The position numbers and the translations under genes were made by a program. From Molanna angustata (taxonomy: Eukaryota > Arthropoda > Insecta > Trichoptera > Molannidae), in assembly GCA_963576475.1 (NCBI GenBank), contig OY754990.1, positions 4,431,756-4,495,755 on the forward strand: a DNA stretch of 64,000 nucleotides, given 5' to 3'. The notes under the pieces are model-generated. The model had not been told where the DNA came from. It did not search any database and saw only the letters and a program-made list of their open reading frames with translations. Below are positions 21,558 through 31,435 of this stretch, piece after piece. Each line of letters starts with the position of its first letter. Position 1 is the stretch's first letter.

Positions 21558-21592
21558 TCAGTTGTATCCGCGCTGCGTTCCCGTTTGGACGT
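21558..21592 (+). promoter_or_regulatory. Candidate RNA polymerase II core promoter, Inr + DPE
   Basis: An arthropod initiator, TCAGT at 21558-21562, would place the start at A 21560. GGACGT at 21587-21592 falls exactly at +28 to +33 and fits the downstream promoter element consensus RGWYVT. No TATA box lies near -30. The surrounding ~150 bp, including GGCCGGCGAGCGGCCG at 21508-21523 upstream, are locally CpG-rich against an AT-rich background. No coding frame follows closely, so the product would begin with an untranslated exon. The first plausible coding exon on this strand is at 39295-39531; the link is inference. Confidence 0.45.
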
Positions 21593-21779
21593 TTGGCGGT
21601 TTTCGATCGAGTTCGTGCGAGATCGGAAGTTGATTTATTTAAATTTATCAAATCATAATTTGAACTTGGAACGTTCTTTCGTGGCCCACGGTGTGAAGTT
21701 AGTTGAGAGTTTATATTATTATTTTTCATAGTTTTTAAGTTTGGAACGCGTTTTATGATACAATACAAGTTTTTGAATA

Positions 21780-22245
21780 TGTTTCATTGTTTATTTTTGA
21801 AATAATGTGAATTTTTATGAGCGTTTTTAATACTTTTTAAGTTTATTTATTATTGTTTCAAAGAATTTCGTGTGAGATAAGTGTTTTTTTTTGTTGTTTA
21901 TTATTTGGAGAGTGTCCAATTATAGGGTTTGATTGTATTTATTTATTTATTTGTTATATTGTTTATATTAGTTGGATCGGCAAATGAAATAAGAATAAAT
22001 CTTGTTTATTATTTTATATGTTCTTCAAATGAAATATGATTTATTTTCATTTTAAAAAATCCGTACGATCTTAAGCGGGGTTTTTTTGTTCTTTTACAAT
22101 TATTTGTATGCTTATTTTTACTACATCAATTACTCAAACTATGAGTTTCGTAATGTTTTTGCTTATATGGCGAATGGTGTACTATGAGATTTTGTGTTGT
22201 CTGTATAGCCCAAACTTGTTAATTTAATGTTAATTAAGACTTTAT
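21780..22245. other. T-rich stretch downstream of the candidate promoter
   Basis: No ORF and no tandem repeat. Possible 5' UTR followed by intron. GTGTGAAGT near 21691 and GTGTGAGAT near 21872 are mediocre donor sites, and neither decides an exon end. Confidence 0.4.
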
Positions 22246-22632
22246 GGTTCGAAGCCCAGCAGAGGAGAAATTTATTTACATTCATTTATCGCGCATTTCT
22301 TGCTCCTCTGGGTTGGAAGCACGGGAGATAGCCTAGTCTTCACACCATTTTTTTTAAACATAACCTACAAAAGTTTGGTAAAAATACCAATTTAGTCATT
22401 TATTTTAATATGTCAGTTACTTTTTTTTAATATATATAATGCAACTGGCTCACGCCAGTCGCAATTAAAACTACAAACAAACCTAACCAACCTATTTTTA
22501 CCAAACTTTTGTAGGTTAGGTTTACAAAAATGGTGTGAAAACTAGGCTTAGGAAACACGGGTAGCTGGAAGATATTGCAATAAATTCGCCACTTGCACAG
22601 GGTGCAAGGAACTGTGTATTATTATTATTATT
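22246..22632 (+). mobile_element. SINE family 2, interrupted by a MITE, (ATT)n tail
   Basis: 22246-22330 joined to 22558-22632 matches the intact minus-strand copy at 52905-53062. The order is: CAGCAGAGGAGAAATTTATT, CTGGGTTGGAAGCACGGG, [MITE], GGAAGATATTGCAATAAATT, CGCCACTTGCACAGGGTGCA, then a TATTATTATTATT tail at 22617-22632. Its start (GTTCGAAGCCCAGCAGAGG) corresponds to the B-box side of the tRNA-like head; the A-box side is degraded. Confidence 0.75.
22331..22557. repeat. MITE with ~57-bp TIRs inserted in a SINE
   Basis: The left end TAGCCTAGTCTTCACACCAT ... TACAAAAGTTTGGTAAAAAT is the inverse of TATTTTTACCAAACTTTTGT ... ATGGTGTGAAAACTAGGCTTA. GGAAGCACGGG before the element and GGAAACACGGG after it look like a 10-11-bp target duplication with one change. 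It has no ORF and its centre contains CTGGCTCACGCCAG. The SINE copy at 52905-53062 is the empty site. Confidence 0.75.
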
Positions 22633-22721
22633 AATGAGTTGAGAACAATCTTATATTTCACATTTTGAGGATCCCTTAATGCAATTTCAATATACTCCAT
22701 TTCTATTGTATACAATACCCC

Positions 22722-22925
22722 ATATACAGTAACTATTGTAACTAAATTAGGAATGTTCTAAAATTGTAGATTTTAGATTTACCGTCTTATTTCAGCGTTA
22801 TAAAATATCAACTTAAAAATATAAATGGAATAGGAACGTACCTATTTTGTTCGGAACGTTCTTAAAAAGTTACTGAATCAGACGTATTTTGAATAATTAT
22901 GACAATGAAAAATTTCATAATTTTA
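22722..22925. repeat. Half copy of the CCCCCTATTCAGTAAC palindromic MITE
   Basis: Starts TACCCCATATACAGTAACTA and runs through TAGATTTTAGATTTACCGTC, CGTTCTTAAAAAGTTACTGA and GACGTATTTTGAATAATTAT. It is the left half and centre of the element at 55794-56171; the right arm is gone. Confidence 0.75.
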
Positions 22926-23160
22926 TTTATTTATTTAATATTGCTTCTCGGGCAACCAATAGATACTATGTATGTCAAATAATAATTTAACATACACCCA
23001 ATAACAAGTCGCCACATTCTGGAGACTTACGATATTAATCGTCTCACAGATCCAGACTGAAAAACACAATTAAAAACTGCGTCTCCACCGGGAATCGAAC
23101 CCGGGACCTTTGGCTCAGCAGTCAGATATCTAACTCATCTGTCATCATCTGTCACTCAAA
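22918..23160 (-). mobile_element. tRNA-derived SINE (family 3), nearly complete
   Basis: On the minus strand: a tRNA-like head with a perfect B box (GGGTTCGATTCCC, 23092-23104), the body GGTGGAGACGCAGTTTTTAA, TGTGAGACGATTAATATCG and TGTGGCGACTTGTTATTGGG. The TTATTTATTTAT run at 22921-22937 on the plus strand corresponds to an (AAAT)n tail. It defines the family whose other copies are at 14985, 21148 and 37935/38243. Confidence 0.8.
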
Positions 23161-23297
23161 ATTTCTTTGAATTTCGTTATACTGATACTTCATTTGTGTA
23201 ACCCATTTAATAATCTTCCCATTTTAATCTTAAGTCTTCAAAGCGCCCCTAAGGTGAGGCTATCACAAAAACGGCTATACAAAAGTCTTTCAGATTC

Positions 23298-23525
23298 GTC
23301 TTCTTCTTCGTCCCATTAACTTGGTGTCGGCTCTCCTATTCCTCAAGTCCTTCTGTTTTCCGCGTCATTTGAACAAAGCCTTGCCTCCTTGAGATATCTG
23401 GTTATTGTGGACATCCAAGTGGTCATTGGTCTACCTGGTCTTCTAGGTCCCACCTCTATGTCCATCGTTCTTTTTATCATATTATCCTGTGGCAGTCTCA
23501 TAACGTGTCCATAACACCTCAGTTT
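23298..23525 (-). mobile_element. LINE 3' end with GAA tail
   Basis: The minus strand reads LRCYGHVMRLPQDNMIKRTM, then DIEVGPRRPGRPMTTWMSTI and TRYLKEARLCSNDAENRRT, ending close to a GAAGAAGAAGA tail (TTC on plus, 23299-23310). The pattern RxYGHVxR...RRPGRPxxxW is the standard post-RT terminus of RTE-type LINEs. It abuts a plus-strand LINE scrap at 23526. Confidence 0.7.
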
Positions 23526-23615
23526 AGGACATAAGGAGAGAATTCAAGATACAAAAGGATATTATATGTAAAATGAAAGTGAATGCCTTGAGGTGGTTTG
23601 GACATACCCGTAGAT
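23526..23615 (+). mobile_element. Small duplicate of a common-family LINE segment
   Basis: GGACATAAGGAGAGAATTCA and AAATGAAAGTGAATGCCTTG repeat, with few changes, positions 23857-23933 of the longer copy at 23740-24215. It ends at GGTTTGGACATAC and is followed by a CAACTGTCGAT-family fragment at 23625-23715 (CATACAAATTGTATGAAACG, ATGTCGTCACTAAATACAAT). Confidence 0.7.
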
Positions 23616-23739
23616 ATTGTGTAGTGTATACTGCCATACAAATTGTATGAAACGATGTCGTCACTAAATACAATTTTTACATTTTTTTTGAGATGTTGGA
23701 CCTACAAATATAATATACATATTATTTATCATCATCATC

Positions 23740-24215
23740 GTATGGCAGTGAAACATGGACCTGGCAAGAGACGCATGAAAGTAGAATAAATGCTGTGGAA
23801 ATAAGATCACTAAGAAGAGTATGTAATAGAACGATATATGATAGAATAAAAAATGAGGACATAAGGAGAGAATGCAAGATTAAGAAGGATATTATATGTA
23901 AAATGAAAGTGAATGCCTTGAGGTGGTTTGGACACATTGAAAGAATAAACGACGAACGATTGACCAAAAAAATATACATGGGTGTAAGAGATGGAGTGAT
24001 TAGCAGTGGCCGCCCCAGAAAAGGATGGCATGACCATGTGAATGATATTTTGAAAGAAGGAAATATAAGAAGCTTGAATAATCGACGAGCATGTATGAGA
24101 CGATGCATGGATGTAAAGGAAGCTAGGAATGTGTGCAAAAATAGAGGTGTATGGCGCTCGGTTCTCTCTGCTTACCCCGTAAGGGACTTGGCGTGATGGT
24201 ATGTATTTTTTCGCA
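23740..24215 (+). mobile_element. Common-family LINE, C-terminal ORF and 3' end
   Basis: The open frame reads GSETWTWQETHESRINAVEI, RSLRRVCNRTIYDRIKNEDI, KVNALRWFGHIERINDERLT, SSGRPRKGWHDHVNDILKEG and NNRRACMRRCMDVKEARNVC. It ends WRSVLSAYPVRDLA, then GCGTGATGGTATGTAT. The RT catalytic core is absent. The 138-aa minus-strand frame over the same bases is its shadow. The family belongs to a non-LTR group; I am unsure of the exact clade (RTE-like). Confidence 0.8.
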
Positions 24216-24239
24216 TGATTTATAAGACTGTATTTGTCG

Positions 24240-24680
24240 CTTAAAAAATATATTATTTCCTGTAAATTAATTTGAGGGCTTTGGTTCCAAAAGGCGGTAA
24301 CGCTTCATTCACGGAATGCCATGTCGAAAGTAACACTTTTCAATTGGTTAATTAAAGCGTCGGAGTCAGTGGCGTAGTACAAAGAGAAAAAAAAGGGCGC
24401 GCGGTCCCCCCCATTCGAACTTAATTAAGGCCCCACTAAATTGAACGAAAAAAAAACATAAATAAATAACCAGCAAGCGCATGCAGCAACGTTCACGCCA
24501 TCTAACGAAACACAATGGAATTAAAAACACTTAGACAATGACAAATCGCTGTGTGAACGATTAGTATTTATGATTAAATGGGATGACAATAGGATTCGAG
24601 CCAGCCCCAGGGCCCTAAAATTCAGTCCTTTTAACCTGTAGAAACTATTATATAGTTTGGAAAGTCATTTATAAACACTT
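24240..24680. other. Mostly unannotatable; hAT-terminus-like motif at 24367
   Basis: No ORF. CAGTGGCGTAGTAC at 24367-24380 resembles the terminal CAGTGGCG of hAT elements, including the verified one at 41989, but I found no matching second end, so it is only a possible remnant. Confidence 0.35.
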
Positions 24681-24689
24681 CCTTGCACT

Positions 24690-25215
24690 CTGTACAAGTG
24701 GCGTTTTTATTTTACTTATTTATTTACCTTTTATCACACCATATTTATAATGACAATAATAAGTAGATTACTGCTGCCCAACTAAGAAATCCTGTTCTAG
24801 GGCTAGCAGTTTACAATTTTTATTGACAATTATATGCAATTATGAACCAGGTGATTGTTCCCGTTCCACACTAAATATGTACACAATCTCAACTTTCTGT
24901 AATCACAATCATTACCTCAACAAACATATGGGCTCACACAAAACAGATCAACCAGATCCCAGTGTCCGCCATAGTACCTGTCATAAATACAATCTCTGAC
25001 GCTATGATTTTTATTTCAGAGCCATAGAAAGAGACTAGTTAACTACATATGTTAGTGTCATTAATATGAATCACATGGTTCCCAAATCAAATCAAATATT
25101 TTTATGTGTTACTCTTTCAGTAACACATAACATTTTATCGTGAAATTTTAACTAACCTCACTGGATAATTACGTACGGAAGTCGAACCTGGGACGTCGGT
25201 TTGGAAGCCAGCAAC
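24690..25215 (-). repeat. tRNA-headed dispersed repeat, relative of 40960-41780
   Basis: Shares TTCTAGGGCTAGCAGTTTAC, AATAATAAGTAGATTACTGC and the end GAAGTCGAACCTGGGACGTC, a B-box-like motif on the minus strand, with other SINE-like repeats. 24683-24716 at its edge is a scrap of SINE family 2 (CACTTCCTTGCA...CAAGTGGCG). Confidence 0.55.
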
Positions 25216-25219
25216 TCAT

Positions 25220-25500
25220 CAGTGTGGAGTATCGGCTTATAAAAGTGCTTCCACTATTTTCTATGTCAAATTTCGAGTGTCTCGTAAGAGTGGGGTAATA
25301 GAAAATACAACAGGCAACAATAACATCTCGCATAGTTCAACAATGAGGTTCATCATCACACATTCTGAATTGAGTCACGAGTGTGACGTGATTCGCGTGT
25401 GGGTACGCAACCTTGTGTCGTGTTTCCTATTATAAGGTAACGCACACCTGTCGCTAGTTACCCCATATTGGAGAAGATCTCCATTCCATTCATTCCTGCA
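25220..25500. repeat. Dispersed repeat, copy at 56600-56860
   Basis: Common blocks: GCTTATAAAAGTGCTTCCAC / GCTTAAAATAGTGCTTCCAC, AGAAAATACAACAGGCAACA / CGAAAATACTACAGGCAAAA, and TAGTTACCCCATAT / TGGTTACCCCACAT. Non-coding. Confidence 0.6.
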
Positions 25501-25529
25501 AGTTTTAAAGAGTGTGTCAAATTACGACC

Positions 25530-26095
25530 CGAATTCAAAGTCCTAGGTAACTAAATACTAACTCCTAACCTCACTGAAGTATTAAGTATTCTTAAGTTAG
25601 CGATTGCGTTGAAGAGATATCACTAACTAAATATTACGCCAAACTTAAGGTCGATGGTGTAGCATTTCACATAGATAGATAATTTTCTATGGATTTAGAC
25701 TGACGTTTAAAGTGTTTTTTTTTTGTTATAACAACACAAACACATGTAACCAAGCTAACACTGACAGCTCTATGTCACGATTCTTCTGAAATTTCAGCTA
25801 ATTTTCGGCATCTCGTACAGATCACTGAATACTCTGCGTGGGATTTAATTTGACAAAATTACCAAATATTATATATTCGACGAAGTCGCTAAAATCATCG
25901 TCCATCGAAAAAATCTCCTATTTCGGTATGAAAACATTCGTACTTAGTTTCTCGACTTTAACCTTACTTTTTGACAGATAGCAAATTTTAGTTTACGCCA
26001 ACACGCATGCGCTAAGTACTAAGATATGTCTCTGCAATACAATTCTCATACAAGAACTTGTCTGGCTACAAATTTGACGTGACTTTGAAATGCAC
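25530..26095. repeat. Dispersed MITE-like repeat; empty homologue of 34552-35535
   Basis: TAACTAAATACTAACTCCTA, ACCTCACTGAAGTATTAAGT and AACACATGTAACCAAGCTAA, then CGCATGCGCTAAGTACTAAG and ATATGTCTCTGCAATAC, align with 34552-35535. One end carries CTAACTAAATATTACG and the other CTAAGTACTAAGATATG, so weak inverted ends are present. No ORF. Confidence 0.65.
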
Positions 26096-26539
26096 CTTGT
26101 CTAATCGTTCTTTACTATAAAATATTTACTAGCTCTGATATAATTAATATATGACTGCACTTGGACTGATAAGATTCAATGATAATTGCACGATTTTTTT
26201 GATAATTTTACCGATTGATATCTCTTGATAAAGATGCGAGGGAGAGTTTGAAGATATGATAATGCATGTGAAAGAGAGGGACAGTTATACGTCATATATC
26301 CGTATTACATGCAACAATTTTGAAATTTTACCAACGGCAACACTTTCGATTTTTTTTTAATTATTGCATATGTAGATAATGTTGAGTGAGTAGGTACCAA
26401 TTGTAAACGAGTCACTCCACAAATTATTGAAATTTTGTATGGATTATTTTCAGCATTTTTGAAAAATTATTTTGGAGTAAATTATTTTATTATGAAAACT
26501 TGATAATTCTTCAATACTATTTTATAAAATTGATGTGCA

Positions 26540-26900
26540 GACGAATGTGATGCGAATGAATTTTCGCCTCATTTGAAAAACATCACAGCGTAATGTGATG
26601 CGAATCAATTTTCGCCATATTTTGAAAAAATACTCCATCGAATGTGATGTTAATGAATTTTCGCCGCATTCTGAAAAATCACACAGACTAATCTGATGCG
26701 AATGAATTTTCGCCTCATTTTGAAAAATACTCCAGACGAATGTGATGCGATTGAATTTTCGCCTCATTTTGAAAAATACCCCTGACAAATGTGATGCGAA
26801 TGAATTTTCGCCTCATTTTGAAAAATACTCCAGACGAATGTGATGCGAATGAATTTTCGCCGCATTTTGAAAAATACCACCTATGAATGTGATGCGAATG
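26540..26900. repeat. 49-bp tandem repeat, eight units
   Basis: Units built on GAATGTGATGCGAATGAATT then TTCGCCTCATTTTGAAAAAT start near 26542, 26591, 26640, 26689, 26737, 26786, 26835 and 26884. Because 49 is not a multiple of three, the unit is read in all three minus frames, giving the repeated FxMRRKFIRITF peptide. It is not a gene. Confidence 0.9.
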
Positions 26901-27250
26901 AGTGAGTGATGACAGCTTCGTTTTTGAACCATAGATTAAATTAAATGTAGACTGCAGCGAACAGCTAAATATACCCAAGGATAAATTTGAATGAATAAAT
27001 TTGTATGCGTCATTCTGTGTTAGACACTCTTCCTTCCCGCGTGGAGCCATTAATATTCAAAACCGTCAACCTCCAAATAAGGTTCTAGAAGTTTGGTAAG
27101 TCTAATAATTTTATGGTTGCATATTATAAGCAAATATTTTTTTCCCTGTCGGGAGTCAATGATCTTTTATGACAAATTGTAATATTTCAATAACAGATAC
27201 GACCCGAGAATAAATATATTTTTATAGGAGTAGGTACAAAAAAATAATTT
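26900..27250. other. Foldback-MITE fragment and flanking unique DNA
   Basis: 27140-27165 (TTTTTTCCCTGTCGGGAGTC) is the terminal motif of the foldback element at 53767-54266, and CTCAATAGATGACG at 27253 is near its other inner part. GTAAGTCTAATAA at 27095 is a good splice-donor match after a short GC-richer block, but no exon can be shown. Confidence 0.45.
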
Positions 27251-27514
27251 CTCAATAGATGACGATAGAAATAGTTTTATTATTTTCGTTTATGGCTATG
27301 GCGATGTCGTTCTCAAGCTTTTTTCAAACAATGCGGTGTGTTGTCACCTTTTTAGATATATTATTATTATTTTTTTATTATATAGAGCAAAACAGTGTGA
27401 TTTGTCTTCGTGTCGACGGGAGATCCCCGAATGCATTAGTCGGATGCATTCGGTATATTGAATGAAGAGCGCGGATTCCGCTGCCCAGGCCGACACCGTT
27501 AATACCGTGTACAT

Positions 27515-28395
27515 CAGGGGTGGCCGACTTGATTAGATCCAAGATCTACTGTTTACTGAGGAAGCTCTGTGCGATTTACCAATTACATACTTCTTGAAAT
27601 TTTAAATGAAACAGCATAGTTCAGTACACAATTAAGTAGCAATATTTTTTTTATTAAGAGGGAAAACATAAAACTGAAAATTATTCTTAGTAACTACATA
27701 TATGTATATAAAAGGTTGCATTCGCCTACAACGATAGTTGAATAAATATTAAAAAATATGATCATGTTTCACTCCTTACAACCCATCCTATAACCATGCA
27801 CATCCTTCTTATACTTATTACAATATATGAAATGCTTTTTTTTTTATTCAATTTTTTGTAACTGTCATTTTTCTGTACTTTCTGGGATTGGTATGTAATT
27901 GGTCTCATTTCTGTAAATCGTTTGTGTATTGTAAATGTTAACATGACTGTTTACTAATCCAAATAAATTAATAAATAAATAAATAAATAAACTACCTATG
28001 TATATTAGTGTGAGCACTGCGTCCGAGCATCTCCCGCTAGATTAGCAAAATCAGGTTTGTAGTTGGAAATTGCCAACCTTAAATAATCCAGTGTATGAAC
28101 GTGTATCAAGCGAGAACGGTGTTTATTTTTTGTTTGTTTTAAGAAGGAAAATGCAGACTCACATAAATATGTTGAACCAAAACACGAATGCAATTGTTCA
28201 ACACATTCCTTCAAACATGGATATTTCTCGTTGGAAACCAATGCCCAGAAATCTAGATCCATAAAGTAACGTGATAACGCAGCAGTTGGTAATTACGTTG
28301 CGCAGTCTGTTCTACGTATTTATGTATGTTTATATTTTTTGCCTTGCCACGATCGACTGGACTAATAATCGCGATCGACCGGTTGGCCACCCCTG
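27515..28395 (-). mobile_element. hAT transposon, internally deleted, with 8-bp TSD
   Basis: Ends CAGGGGTGGCC (27515-27525) and GGCCACCCCTG (28385-28395) are perfect inverted repeats of 11 bp. They are flanked on both sides by GTGTACAT (27507-27514 and 28396-28403), the 8-bp target duplication expected of hAT transposases. The 881-bp element keeps only the transposase C-terminus (28005-28262, minus). A TAAATAAATAAATAAATAAA run at 27962-27990, preceded by a T-rich block, suggests a LINE 3' end nested inside. The ORF with its many K/S codons at 27762-27944 is not credible. Confidence 0.92.
28005..28262 (-). pseudogene. hAT transposase, C-terminal dimerisation domain only
   Basis: An 85-codon frame starting MDLDFWALVSNEKYPCLKEC, then FGSTYLCESAFSFLKQTKNK, HRSRL, LDYLRLAISNYKPDFANLAG. 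The order FW..V..(K)YP.L .. FGSTY.CE.AFS.(L/M)...K...RS.L .. LRLA is the hATC dimerisation motif near the end of hAT transposases of the kind found in BED-finger and SCAN-type host proteins. A full transposase is about 600 residues. The N-terminal BED finger and the RNase-H-like catalytic part are lost by internal deletion, because only 133 bp separate this frame from the 5' terminus at 28395. It is therefore inactive. The TIRs and TSD are intact, so it was mobilised or inserted before or as a deleted copy. Confidence 0.88.
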
Positions 28396-28570
28396 GTGTA
28401 CATCTTTATTATTATTTGTATATTTTAGCGTGTATTATTTTTGAGTAACATATATTTTAATATTGTGAATTGTAATTATATATTTTGGTATGTGAAATTA
28501 AGTCATTTGAATAATATTCTAGACTAGACTAATTACTCACATTCACACCAAACAGCAAACAAGAACAATT

Positions 28571-28660
28571 TATACAAATATAATAATAATAATAATAATA
28601 AATGGATAATTTCTATAGCGCCATTTTTGTGTATCCACCTCAAGGGCGCTTAACAATAAT
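28571..28660 (-). mobile_element. CR1/L2-type LINE 3' end with (TTA)n tail
   Basis: Read on the minus strand: TAAGCGCCCTTGAGGTGGAT, AATGGCGCTATAGAAATTAT, then TTATTATTATTATTATTA. The same GCGCCCTTGG...GGCGCTTTATAAATTCTATT ending closes the plus-strand LINE remnant at 32375-32705. 28661-29000 beyond is AT-rich with a TAAATAAATAAATAAAC tail near 28960. Confidence 0.7.
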
Positions 28661-29000
28661 ACCTAAATATACTAAGATAATTTTTATGTTGCCTATATAT
28701 AGTATTCTAAAATATATTACATACACTTTTGTTAACAATTTTGAAAACAGGATGGGAAAGGATCGAGGTAGGGTGGGGAGTGGGGGAAGCATCGACCACT
28801 CATATTATGATTTATACCTCACGTGTCTCAATGTATGAGTGATTAAAATAAAAAAACATAAACTTTAATTTTAAGTTCATTATAGTACCTACTATATATT
28901 TTAAGTTATATTGTGCATACATAATATGTTTTGTATTTGTAAGAAAGGATTTATAATAAATAAATAAATAAACATAGTTAAATTATAATGAATAAATAAA

Positions 29001-29200
29001 NNNNNNNNNNNNNNNNNNNNNNNNNNNNNNNNNNNNNNNNNNNNNNNNNNNNNNNNNNNNNNNNNNNNNNNNNNNNNNNNNNNNNNNNNNNNNNNNNNNN
29101 NNNNNNNNNNNNNNNNNNNNNNNNNNNNNNNNNNNNNNNNNNNNNNNNNNNNNNNNNNNNNNNNNNNNNNNNNNNNNNNNNNNNNNNNNNNNNNNNNNNN
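29001..29200. other. Assembly gap (200 N)
   Basis: Exactly 200 unknown bases directly before a tandem satellite, so the gap probably stands for an unresolved part of that array. Any frame spanning it is meaningless. Confidence 1.
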
Positions 29201-30480
29201 TTACTAGTGATGTTTCTATACTCTCCAGTACTGCTATAGTAATAGTGGAGAGTCATGTATTCACAATGTTTAACCATATCTATATTATTGATAATTCTCT
29301 GTCTGTGAGTATCATGTGGAGATTGTATACTGTAAGTTTCCTAGTGATGTTTCTATACTCTCCAGTACTGCTATAGTAATAGTGGAGAGTCATGTATTCA
29401 CAATGTTTAACCATATCTATATTATTGATAATTCTCTGTCTGTGAGTATCATGTGGAGATTGTATACTGTAAGTTTCCTAGTGATGTTTCTATACTCTCC
29501 AGTACTGCTATAGTAATAGTGGAGAGTCATGTATTCACAATGTTTAACCATATCTATATTATTGATAATTCTCTGTCTGTGAGTATCATGTGGAGATTGT
29601 ATACTGTAAGTTTCCTAGTGATGTTTCTATACTCTCCAGTACTGCTATAGTAATAGTGGAGAGTCATGTATTCACAATGTTTAACCATATCTATATTATT
29701 GATAATTCTCTGTCTGTGAGTATCATGTGGAGATTGTATACTGTAAGTTTCCTAGTGATGTTTCTATACTCTCCAGTACTGCTATAGTAATAGTGGAGAG
29801 TCATGTATTCACAATGTTTAACCATATCTATATTATTGATAATTCTCTGTCTGTGAGTATCATGTGGAGATTGTATACTGTAAGTTTCCTAGTGATGTTT
29901 CTATACTCTCCAGTACTGCTATAGTAATAGTGGAGAGTCATGTATTCACAATGTTTAACCATATCTATATTATTGATAATTCTCTGTCTGTGAGTATCAT
30001 GTGGATATTGTATACTGTAAGTTTCCTAGTGATGTTTCTATACTCTCCAGTACTGCTATAGTAATAGTGGAGAGTCATGTATTCACAATGTTTAACCATA
30101 TCTATATTATTGATAATTCTCTGTCTGTGAGTATCATGTGGAGATTGTATACTGTAAGTTTCCTAGTGATGTTTCTATACTCTCCAGTACTGCTATAGTA
30201 ATAGTGGAGAGTCATGTATTCACAATGTTTAACCATATCTATATTATTGATAATTCTCTGTTTGTGAGTATCATGTGGAGATTGTATACTGTAAGTTTCC
30301 TAGTGATGTTTCTATACTCTCCAGTACTGCTATAGTAATAGTGGAGAGTCATGTATTCACAATGTTTAACCATATCTATATTATTGATAATTCTCTGTCT
30401 GTGAGTATCATGTGGAGATTGTATACTGTAAGTTTCCTAGTGATGTTTCTATATTCTCCAGTACTGCTTTAGTGGAGAGT
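29201..30480 (+). repeat. 137-bp satellite, about 9.3 nearly identical units
   Basis: The unit contains GTGAGTATCATGTGGAGATT, GTATACTGTAAGTTTCCTAG, a hairpin ACTCTCCA ... TGGAGAGT around AGTACTGCTATAG, and CATGTATTCACAATGTTTAA. Successive ATGTGGAGATTG starts are exactly 137 bp apart (29316, 29453 ... 30275). Only isolated changes are seen (GGATATTG at ~30001, CTGTTTGTG at ~30258). The last unit is truncated with a small deletion in the hairpin. The 65-aa frame in each unit is a by-product. Confidence 0.97.
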
Positions 30481-30489
30481 CATTATCTA

Positions 30490-31430
30490 TATTCATATTT
30501 CCATATATTTTAGTAAGTTGGAAAGTTACCGCTTGATGTTTTCAATTTCTTGTTTGTCACATGCTTCAGAATGTGTTCTTGGAACATCGTCTATGTTTCC
30601 ACTCCCAACGTTTAATATCTGACTGAGCTAAATATATGCAAGTCTTAAAATAGATCAGTGAAATTGGTTGCTCTGCGGAGCCACAAAGCTTGTATTTAAC
30701 ATGACTTAGAATACTGCAGTGTTATTTCAAAATTCGACAATAAATGCAATAAATTCGAGATCGAAATTATAGTATAATGTTTAAGTAAATCTCCGTTCCC
30801 CTTATTTTTTTGGCTAGGTTCAGTCAGTCTTTAATAATAGAAGTGATGCAAGTGAGCGAGTTGCTTTATAAATTGAATAGAAATTGGTGTCAAAAAAAAT
30901 ATTAACTCCTTTGTCATTTGAGATTAGGAAGAGGTTTATTTTGTTTTCGCATCAGATAACATATTTCATATGAATTAGTGTTTATTTTCTCCATATTAAA
31001 ATTTTACGATTCCCGACTGCATCTTGTCAGTTAGGACGCGAATGTATGGTGTTCGATATTCTCCGCCTACCCTCTGAGGTACAGCGTTTGCGACGATATG
31101 AATTGTCGAAATTACAGATGCATGAAACTATATACATACCTATATATATTTTGGTAAATTTACAAAAATGTTAATGTAAATAATACCCAATTACCTTTCA
31201 TTATTGTGGCGACCAAATCACAAAGGGCCCCGAAAGCAGCTGTTCGTCCATTTGGACCCTCCGATGACAGATGGTGTTTAGATACAGGTATACGAAAATG
31301 GTGCCAGCTACCAACAAATAAACAAACCTACTATTACTAATATTGATAGATTCAGGAATAATATCAAGACATATTAGAAAGTCTAAAAAAATCATTGAAA
31401 TAAAGGCTATTAAGCTATTAATTTTAATAC
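30490..31430. other. No confident feature
   Basis: AT-rich, no array. A 31-codon minus frame at ~30643-30520 (GNIDDVPRTHSEACDKQEIE then NIKR stop) has a protein-like composition but is too short to call. 31200-31290 has a slightly GC-richer block (GGGCCCCGAAAGCAGCTGTT), unassigned. Confidence 0.4.
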
Positions 31431-31435
31431 ATACA

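Noticed and set aside
24367..24480. A third hAT element starting CAGTGGCGTAG
   Set aside because: No second terminus or 8-bp duplication could be found.
28978..29277. 99-codon minus ORF across the gap
   Set aside because: Consists mainly of undetermined bases.
29316..30472. Eight identical 65-codon ORFs (MEIVYCKFPS...)
   Set aside because: One per 137-bp satellite unit, overlapping and with no independent evidence of coding.
29201..30480. CRISPR-like array of regular repeats
   Set aside because: There are no variable spacers; the whole 137-bp unit repeats, and the genome is eukaryotic.
30520..30643. Short minus-strand frame ending DKQEIENIKR as a terminal exon
   Set aside because: Only 31 codons, a weak acceptor and no partner exon found.
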